NCBI GenBank assembly: GCA_045651865.1
Contig: JAZRTC010000019.1
Coordinates: 1-48,288 of the forward strand
Source of the DNA: RGIG1959 sp045651865
Lineage (GTDB): Bacteria; Bacillota; Clostridia; Oscillospirales; Acutalibacteraceae
DNA length: 48,288 bases
Direction of reading: 5' to 3'
Shown: positions 39,294 to 46,500 of the stretch, piece after piece
Numbering within the stretch: position 1 is the first letter of the stretch
Layout: each line of letters starts with the position of its first letter
Program-made: the position numbers and the translations under genes
Notes under the pieces: model-generated
Seen by the model: the letters and a program-made list of their open reading frames with translations, nothing else
Told to the model about the DNA's origin: nothing
Databases searched by the model: none

Positions 39294-40490
39294 TTACACC
39301 TTCTCAAAAAATGTATCGGGATGGTTGGGGTCAAATGCTTCGTTTGCCCACATCACGGTGACGAGGTCCTGTGTATCGGACAGGTTGATGATGTTGTGCG
39401 TGTAGCCGGGAAGCATGTGTACCGCTTCGATCCGATCGCCGCTCACCTCAAACTCCCACACCTCGTCCGAGCCGATCTTGCGCTGTTGAATAAGCGCCCT
39501 GCCCGACACAACGATGAAAAATTCCCACTTCGTATGATGCCAGTGCTGACCTTTGGTGATGCCGGGTTTGGAAATATTAACACTGAACTGACCCTTGTCC
39601 GATGTGCGCAGAAGCTCTGTAAAGCTGCCGCGGTCATCGACATTCATTTTCAGCGGGAAGGACACCTTCTCCTTGGGGAGATACGACAGATAGGTCGCGT
39701 ACAGCTTCTTGGCAAACGAGCCGTTCGGGATGGCAGGCATCATCAGCGACTGCGGCTGAGCCTTGAAGGTTTCCAGCCACTCGACGATCTCACCGAGCGT
39801 GACCTCATGCGTAATCGGCACATAGCAAAACGCGCCGTCCGCGTCCGTGATCGGCTTCAGATCCTCATAAAGGCAACGCTTCTCATTACCTTTGAGTGCC
39901 TCGAACATTTCGTCCACCAGATCGTCGATGTACAGAAGCTCCAGCTTGGTCATCGGATCGTTGACCTGAATGGGCAGGTCATTGGCAATGTTGTTGCAGA
40001 AGGTCGCGACTGCCGAATTGTAATTCGGACGGCACCATTTGCCGAACACATTGGGGAAACGGTAGACAAGTGCCTTCGCGCCCGTTTCCTCAGCATAGGC
40101 AAACAGCAGATCCTCGCCCGCTTTCTTTGATGCGCCGTAGACACTTTCGCTGAAGCGGCCTTTGAGTGTTGCTTGCAGAGAACTGGCGAGCATCACAGGG
40201 CAGGTGTTGCCGTGTTCTTTCAGATAGTCGAGAAGCAGTGCCGCCGAGTCGCGGTTGCCCTGAATAAACTCGGCAGGATCCTGCGGGCGATTGATGCCCG
40301 CCAGGTGGAACACAAAATCCGCCTTGCCGCAATACTCTTTCAGTTCATCAAGCGGTGTGTCAATATCGCAGGTGAAGATCTCTTCAATCTCCACGCCGCG
40401 CGTGCGGTCCTTGCCGTCACGCACAGCCGAGAGCGCCGCCACCAGATTTTTGCCGACGAAACCCGCCGCACCGGTTACCAGAATCTTCAT
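39294..40490 (-). CDS. capF: CapF-like bifunctional reductase/epimerase with carboxy-terminal cupin
   Basis: 398 residues. The amino-terminal SDR domain starts 'MKILVTGAAGFVGKNLVAAL', has the catalytic YxxxK in 'VYGASKKAGEDL', and ends near 280. A cupin domain follows (about 285-398) with 'GQHWHHTKWEFFIV' as its metal-binding histidine motif. This two-domain layout is specific to CapF, where the cupin epimerises C-3 and the SDR domain reduces C-4 to give UDP-N-acetyl-L-talosamine. It lies between capE and capG, directly adjoining the capE stop (ATG 40490, GGGAGG upstream), so coupling is likely. Confidence 0.93.
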   Translation of the reverse strand: MKILVTGAAGFVGKNLVAALSAVRDGKDRTRGVEIEEIFTCDIDTPLDELKEYCGKADFVFHLAGINRPQDPAEFIQGNRDSAALLLDYLKEHGNTCPVMLASSLQATLKGRFSESVYGASKKAGEDLLFAYAEETGAKALVYRFPNVFGKWCRPNYNSAVATFCNNIANDLPIQVNDPMTKLELLYIDDLVDEMFEALKGNEKRCLYEDLKPITDADGAFCYVPITHEVTLGEIVEWLETFKAQPQSLMMPAIPNGSFAKKLYATYLSYLPKEKVSFPLKMNVDDRGSFTELLRTSDKGQFSVNISKPGITKGQHWHHTKWEFFIVVSGRALIQQRKIGSDEVWEFEVSGDRIEAVHMLPGYTHNIINLSDTQDLVTVMWANEAFDPNHPDTFFEKV

Positions 40491-41537
40491 TTATTTTGCC
40501 TCCCAAGCCGCCAGTTCCTCGCGGATGTACGACAGCGACAGCAACTTTTCTTTAACACCCTCAACATCGAGAAGCTCGGTGTTGTTGGAGTTGAACTCGG
40601 TAAGCGGGTTGCGCTCGACATCGCCGTCCTTGAAGTATTTATCATAGTTGAGGCCGCGACTGTCACAAGGCACGCGGTAGAAATCCCCCATATCGGTGGC
40701 GTTTGCGCACTCCTCGTTCGTCAGCAGAGTCTCGTACATTTTCTCGCCGTGACGGATGCCGATGACCTTGATCTCCGTCTTCGGATCAAACAATTCGGTA
40801 ACGGCTTTTGCCAGCGTTTCAATCGTACAGGCAGGCGCTTTTTGCACCAGAATATCGCCCGACACGCCGTTTTCAAATGCGAACAGCACCAGATCGACCG
40901 CTTCCTCAAGCGACATGATGAAGCGCGTCATCGACGGCTCGGTAATGGTGATGGGTTTGCCTGCCTTGATCTGCTCGATCCACAGCGGAATAACCGAACC
41001 GCGCGAACACATCACATTGCCGTAGCGGGTGCAACAAATCTTGGTTTTCTCGGGGCTGACCGTGCGCGATTTCGCGACAACGACCTTCTCCATCATCGCC
41101 TTCGAAGTACCCATCGCGTTGACGGGGTACGCCGCCTTATCGGTCGAGAGGCAGATGACATTCTTCACGCCTGCTTCAATCGCGGCAGTCAGCACATTAT
41201 CGGTGCCGATGACATTCGTCTTGACCGCCTCGAGCGGGAAGAACTCACACGACGGCACCTGCTTGAGCGCCGCGGCATGGAAGATGTAATCAACGCCGTG
41301 CATCGCATTTTTCACCGAGCCGAGGTCACGCACATCGCCGATATAAAACTTGATCTTGTCCGCCACCTCGGGCATTTTCGACTGAAACTCGTGACGCATA
41401 TCGTCCTGCTTCTTCTCGTCACGCGAGAACACGCGGATCTCGGCAATATCGGTCGCCAGAAAACGGTTGAGCACGGCGTTGCCGAAGCTACCCGTGCCAC
41501 CCGTGATCAATAACACTTTATCTTTAAACAAAGACAT
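40491..41537 (-). CDS. capE: UDP-GlcNAc 4,6-dehydratase/5-epimerase CapE
   Basis: 348-residue SDR enzyme, cytoplasmic. 'LLITGGTGSFGNAVLNRFL' is the nucleotide-binding loop, and 'VFSRDEKKQDDMRHEF' follows as in CapE/FlaA1. It catalyses the first step of the CapE-CapF-CapG route from UDP-GlcNAc to UDP-L-FucNAc. The short FlaA1/CapE class lacks the large membrane domain of WbpM/PglF, and none is seen here. I take ATG 41537 (AAAGGA 8 bases upstream); the ATG at 41546 is too close to that site. The last residues 'LAAWEAK' adjoin capF. Its GC content is like the chromosome, unlike the next two genes upstream. Confidence 0.92.
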   Translation of the reverse strand: MSLFKDKVLLITGGTGSFGNAVLNRFLATDIAEIRVFSRDEKKQDDMRHEFQSKMPEVADKIKFYIGDVRDLGSVKNAMHGVDYIFHAAALKQVPSCEFFPLEAVKTNVIGTDNVLTAAIEAGVKNVICLSTDKAAYPVNAMGTSKAMMEKVVVAKSRTVSPEKTKICCTRYGNVMCSRGSVIPLWIEQIKAGKPITITEPSMTRFIMSLEEAVDLVLFAFENGVSGDILVQKAPACTIETLAKAVTELFDPKTEIKVIGIRHGEKMYETLLTNEECANATDMGDFYRVPCDSRGLNYDKYFKDGDVERNPLTEFNSNNTELLDVEGVKEKLLSLSYIREELAAWEAK

Positions 41538-41566
41538 GGTGAACATCCTTTCTGTTGCATTTCATA

Positions 41567-42865
41567 TTAATGGCGCGCCACTTTCTTTCGGAGCTCTGTG
41601 TAAATGAATTTTACATCACACGATTTGATAATGATTTTCCAGATCGGTCGCATCGGCTTTATAATCAGACACGCAAAGAAACTGGTGAACAAATGCGTTA
41701 TCAGCGAAGCCAACGCCGCTCCGAAAGCGCCGAGTATCGGAATCATCAACAAATTCAAAACGACATTAATCGTTGCTCCTAATATATTGATGATCCATAG
41801 ATACTTCTGCTTTCCTTCCGCTAAAATCCATATATCGCGAACAATAGCAAAATAGCTGCATACCACATACCATACCGTTAATTGCAAAATAGGTACTGCC
41901 GGCAAATATGCCTCGCCGTATAAAATAGAAACCATCGGCTTGGCAAAAAGTGTCATAGCAAGACTTTGACATATCGATAAGAAAAGAATGATCGCATACA
42001 AAACGCTCAACTTATCCTGATAGTCTTTTTCGGAATATTTTTTACTTGTTAAAATAGCAGGTCTTAAAGAATCAATAATCGCTGCATATACAAACCCGGC
42101 GACACCGGCACACGCAATCGCAACTGAATAATATCCTGTCTCTGCGTCTCCGATCATATTTTTCAGCATAAATTTATCCGTCTGCTGAAAGATGGCAACC
42201 ATCATACCTGATAAAATATAATGTTTGCCCTTTGAAAAAAGATTCTTTGCGGTTGTCCATGAGAACTGCAGTTTTTGCTTGCTTAAATGGAAGTAGAGAC
42301 CGATCAGAATTACACAAATAATCAAATGTTCCATCGCATTGATAACAGCAAACCAATATACACTTTTTGCCGTTATCAACAAATACACCTTATACGCCGA
42401 TACCGCAACATATCCGATAATCGTCGCAATCGACGGATACTTCGACATAAGCTTTGCCTGATACCAATAGGTAATCATTTCAGCGGCCTGAAAAATAAGC
42501 GTTGCGCTGTAAATAGAACAAACAACAATCGATACTGTATCGCCTTTATTATACAACGAGACAAAACCAATAATTGCCAAAGAACTTAAAATACCTGCCG
42601 GAACAGCCAATCCTATCGCTGTTCCGACAATTTTCGACTCACTTTCTTTGCCGGCGGTTATTTCATTCACCAGGATCGAATTCAAACCCAACCGCATCAA
42701 AGGGGTTGCAAATCCTACAATGGAAGCCGCATAATTGATAACGCCAAAATTGGACGGCCCTAAGAAACGCGCGCACAATATGCCAATGATTAAAGCCAGT
42801 ACCGATTGTGCAATTTTACATCCGATAATCCACGAAGCATTTATTAGGCTTTTATTTTTAATCAT
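41567..42865 (-). CDS. Polysaccharide repeat-unit flippase (Wzx-like, MOP superfamily)
   Basis: 432 residues, about 12-14 membrane helices. The opening 'NASWIIGCKIAQSVLALI' and 'RFLGPSNFGVINYAASIV' (about 35-52) are typical of Wzx/RfbX oligosaccharide flippases, which move lipid-linked repeat units across the membrane. The coding DNA is AT-rich compared with capEFG: 22 of 60 bases are G or C in 42121-42180 and 24 of 60 in 42481-42540, against 31 of 60 in 39961-40020. Such genes are often exchanged horizontally. It lies 29 bases before capE on the same strand. ATG 42865 follows AAGGTGAT. Confidence 0.9.
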   Translation of the reverse strand: MIKNKSLINASWIIGCKIAQSVLALIIGILCARFLGPSNFGVINYAASIVGFATPLMRLGLNSILVNEITAGKESESKIVGTAIGLAVPAGILSSLAIIGFVSLYNKGDTVSIVVCSIYSATLIFQAAEMITYWYQAKLMSKYPSIATIIGYVAVSAYKVYLLITAKSVYWFAVINAMEHLIICVILIGLYFHLSKQKLQFSWTTAKNLFSKGKHYILSGMMVAIFQQTDKFMLKNMIGDAETGYYSVAIACAGVAGFVYAAIIDSLRPAILTSKKYSEKDYQDKLSVLYAIILFLSICQSLAMTLFAKPMVSILYGEAYLPAVPILQLTVWYVVCSYFAIVRDIWILAEGKQKYLWIINILGATINVVLNLLMIPILGAFGAALASLITHLFTSFFACLIIKPMRPIWKIIIKSCDVKFIYTELRKKVARH

Positions 42866-42885
42866 CCATTATCACCTTGTATATG

Positions 42886-43410
42886 TTATCCGTCCACAAT
42901 ATCATTTTTCTGAATGTGGTTCTCAGTCCATTCCTCGATTGAACAAATAAATTTGGCAGGATTGCCCGCATATATGCCGTTGGACGGGATTTTTCCTTTG
43001 ACCACACTTCCCGCACCAATAATGACATTATCACCAATCTCAGTTCCGGGAAGCAGAATGCTTCGAAGTCCGATAAAGCAATTCTCCCCGATCTTCACCG
43101 GCTTTAAAAAACGCCCTGTTCTGTTTTGATTCAAAAGTTTTAAGCCTTTATCGATGGAATAATCGTGCGTCAACACCACGATACCCGATGACATGGTGGT
43201 GTTTTTTCCAATCGATATCAAAGAATAATCGTTACCGTCGAACTGAACCGTAGGATGAATGAACCCTTTTTTGCCTTCACGATAGTTTTCCGAGATTTGA
43301 ATGCCGAGTTTTTTTAAATACCGCGGGTAAACCTCTTTATATTTTTCCGGAGCTATTTTACTGAGCAAAACGCAGTACTTTTTAAACAAGACTCGTTTAA
43401 TTCTGTTCAT
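42886..43410 (-). CDS. Hexapeptide-repeat acetyltransferase (left-handed beta-helix)
   Basis: 174 residues. The helix repeats run from about 65 to 155 ('ISIGKNTTMSSGIVVLTHDYSI', 'VKIGENCFIGLRSILLPGTEIG', 'NVIIGAGSVVKGKIPSNGIYAGNPAKFI'). The catalytic histidine is expected in 'LTHDYS', and the closing 'GNPAK' is typical of the sugar O-acetyltransferase class (maltose/galactoside acetyltransferase and CatB-like). The amino-terminal basic helix of about 45 residues could associate with membrane or partner. Acetyl-CoA-dependent O-acetylation of the repeat unit is expected. AT-rich like the flippase gene, from which it is separated by 20 bases. ATG 43410 follows CGGAGAG. Confidence 0.88.
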   Translation of the reverse strand: MNRIKRVLFKKYCVLLSKIAPEKYKEVYPRYLKKLGIQISENYREGKKGFIHPTVQFDGNDYSLISIGKNTTMSSGIVVLTHDYSIDKGLKLLNQNRTGRFLKPVKIGENCFIGLRSILLPGTEIGDNVIIGAGSVVKGKIPSNGIYAGNPAKFICSIEEWTENHIQKNDIVDG

Positions 43411-43530
43411 ATATTCTATCTCTCCGTTTCTTACCGTTCGATGGATTTACTACGCTTTTTGTTGAATCATTTTCGCCGAAAACTCGTTGCCCACTGTGCG
43501 CCGCGTGGAGGCATTGATTCTTGCACAGTT

Positions 43531-43558
43531 CCCGACTCTGCCCCAAGGCAGAGTCGGG
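43531..43558 (-). terminator. Strong hairpin after the large repeat protein gene (no U run)
   Basis: 12-bp perfect stem CCCGACTCTGCC / GGCAGAGTCGGG with loop CCAA, 20 bases after the stop of the repeat protein. Neither strand carries a T run after it, so termination is uncertain; it may protect message ends or allow read-through into the polysaccharide genes. Confidence 0.5.
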
Positions 43559-43578
43559 TGCATTCCAAAAAGAACCGA

Positions 43579-46500
43579 TTATTTAATGATCAGTCTACCG
43601 TTGGAATCGAAGTCATAGTATCCTGCGTTCAAGCCCGCAACATACGCAAACTCCTTAGAAAGGTAAATGGTGCAATTCTTCGCGACCATATTGCCGTCGT
43701 TGACGAAGTAGTAGTTGCCTTCAAACTCAACAAGCTGGTAAGCCTTCTGAAGCACGCCATCGATATACAGCTTGCCCTCAACCACGCCCTGCTTGAGGAT
43801 CATCTTACCCTGAGCATCGAAGGAATACTTGCCGGCTGCAAAACCGTATTGAGATACGAAGCTGTCAAGCAGATAGATCGTGGTGTTCTTCGCGATCTTG
43901 TTGCCGTTGTTGATGAAGTAGTAGTTGCCTTCCCACTCCACCAGCTGATAGGCCTTCTGCTGCACATTGTTGGCGTAGAAGTAATCGCCGATGACACCGT
44001 TTTTGATGATCATCTTACCGTTCGCATCAAAGTCATAATAACCAACATTTAAACCATACTGAGCGGTGAATTGCTCGGTCAGGTAGATGGTGGTATCCTT
44101 TGCCAACTTGTTGCTCACATTGATAAAGTAGTAGTTGCCCTCGAACGAAACAAGTTGATATGCCTTCTGCTGCACATTGTTGACATAGTAGTAATCGCCC
44201 ACAATGCCGTTCTTGATGATCATCTTGCCGTCTGCATCAAAGTCGTACTTGCCGACATTCAGACCGTACTGAGCGGTGAACTTCTCGGTCAGGTAAATCG
44301 TGGTGTTTTTCGCCACCTTATTCGCATCGTTGACAAAGTAATAGTTGCCCTCGAAGTTGATGAGCTGATACGCCTTCTGCAGCGCACCGTTGAGGTAGAA
44401 ATAATCGCCCACAACACCGTTTCTCATGATCATCTTGCCGTCCGCATCAAAGTCATAGCTTGCAACAGCCAGACCGTACTCAGCGGTGAATCTCTCGGTC
44501 AGATAGATCGACTTATTCTTTGCCACTTTGTTCGCGTCGTTGACGAAGTAATAGTCACCCTCAAACTTGATGAGCTGATAAGCCTTTTGTTGCACGCCGT
44601 TGAGGTAGAAGTAGTCGCCCACAACGCCGTTCTTGATGATGAGCTTGCCGTTTTCATCGAAATCATAGTAGCCAACAGCCAGACCGTATTCTGCCGTGAA
44701 TCTCTCGGTCAGATACACTCTTGTGTTCTTCGACACCTTGTTCGCATCGTTGACGAAATAGTAATCGCCTTCGAACTTGATGAGCTGATAAGCCTTTTGT
44801 TGCACGCCGTTGAGGTAGAAGTAGTCGCCCACAACGCCGTTCTTGATGACCAGCTTGCCGTTTTCATCAAAATCATAGTAGCCGACAGCCAGACCGTATT
44901 CTGCCGTGAATCTCTCGGTCAGATAAATCTGGGTGTTCTTCGCTAACTTGTTGCTCACATTGATGAAGTAGTAGTCGCCTTCCCACTTCACCAGCTGATA
45001 TGCCTTTTGCATCACATTGTTGAGATAGAAGTAATCGCCGACAGGGCCGTTCTTAATGATCATCTTGCCGTCTGCATCAAAGTCGTAGTTGCCGACAGCC
45101 AGACCAAAGTCAGCGGTGAACTTCTCGCTCAGATACACAGTCGTGTTCTTTGCAATCTTATTACCGTCGTTGATGAAGTAATAGTTGCCTTCGTAAGAAA
45201 CGAGCTGATAAGCCTTTTGTTGCACATCGTTGATGTAGAGATAATCACCGATAATGCCTTCTTTAACAACCTTGCGGATCATCTTACCGTCTGCGCCGAA
45301 CTCGTATTCGCCTTCGGTCATACCGGTCACAGCGGTGTTGGGCTTACCGACCCAGTACAGACCGGTCACGGGATGGTAGTTTGCGCCGATGTAATAGAAG
45401 TCGTCGCCGATCTTCACAAGTCCCGCCGACTTACACATACCGTTTTCGTAATAGTACACCTTGCCGGCATGCTCAAGCAAACCGGTGCGGCCTTCCAGCC
45501 ACACACCGTTCTCATCAAACGCATAGGTGCCGCTGAAGCCACGGACCGTCGAGGGACCGACCATCGCGATGTTGTCGTTTGCGAAATAATACTTTTCGCC
45601 GTCGATGGTCATCCAGGCATTCTTTGCCCAGTCGCCTGCCCACATGTACTTGATTTGGCCGTTGGAAACAACCTTGTCACCACGGACAAGCACATTGTTA
45701 ACGAAGGTGTAGTTGTAGCCGCCGATCACTTGATCGCCGTCAACCGCCGCGTAATCCGCAGCAAAGTAGTAGTTACCGGTGGTTGCTTCGTCATCGGTCG
45801 AGACATAGTTCCAACCGGAAGCCAGCTTGCCACCAAGGATATAGTACACATTGCCGTTCATTTCGACAAGGCCGTTTGCTGTGTACTTGTCGCCGCAATC
45901 GCAAACGAGCTCATTGCCGACAACTGCATAGGTGTGGCCTGCCGCCGCAACGGTGGTGCCCCAATCGATCACAGAAGCACAGCCTGCGCAATAGGTGCGG
46001 CCGGTGTAGCCGTCCTTGATGCAGGTTGCAGCCTTGTCCGCCACAGCCTCAGCGGTGTGTTTGTGCCAAGCCGTCTTGTTGTCGAGCTCGGTCTTCACGA
46101 CCATATCGCCCGCAAAGCCGCAGACATAGTTTGCATAGGTGCTGTCCGCATAGGTGACAGAACCGTAAGTGGTCTCGATCTCAAGGTCGATCACGGGGAT
46201 CGCCTTTGTTGCAAACTGAGCATCCGCGCTGATGCCGGTGAACTCTTCGTCCCACGCCCACACGCGGACAGGGATAGAAGCGAGGACAGCGTCGCCGCTG
46301 AGCGAACCGTCGTGGGTCAGCGTGATGGTCGCTTCAAAGTTTTTCTCATCGTAGGTTGCCGTCGCCTTGACGCCGTCGGCACAGACGATGTTCTTGTACT
46401 CAATGGTGTTGGCGGTGTTGACCTTCAGCGTGGTCACGATCTCACTGATCTGTGCCGCGTCGGAAGCCTTGATGTCCACATAGTAGACAGAACCCGCCTT

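Noticed and set aside
43585..45264. 210-bp tandem repeats as a CRISPR or mobile-element array
   Set aside because: They are in frame inside a long gene and encode conserved residues; no transposase or terminal repeats exist.
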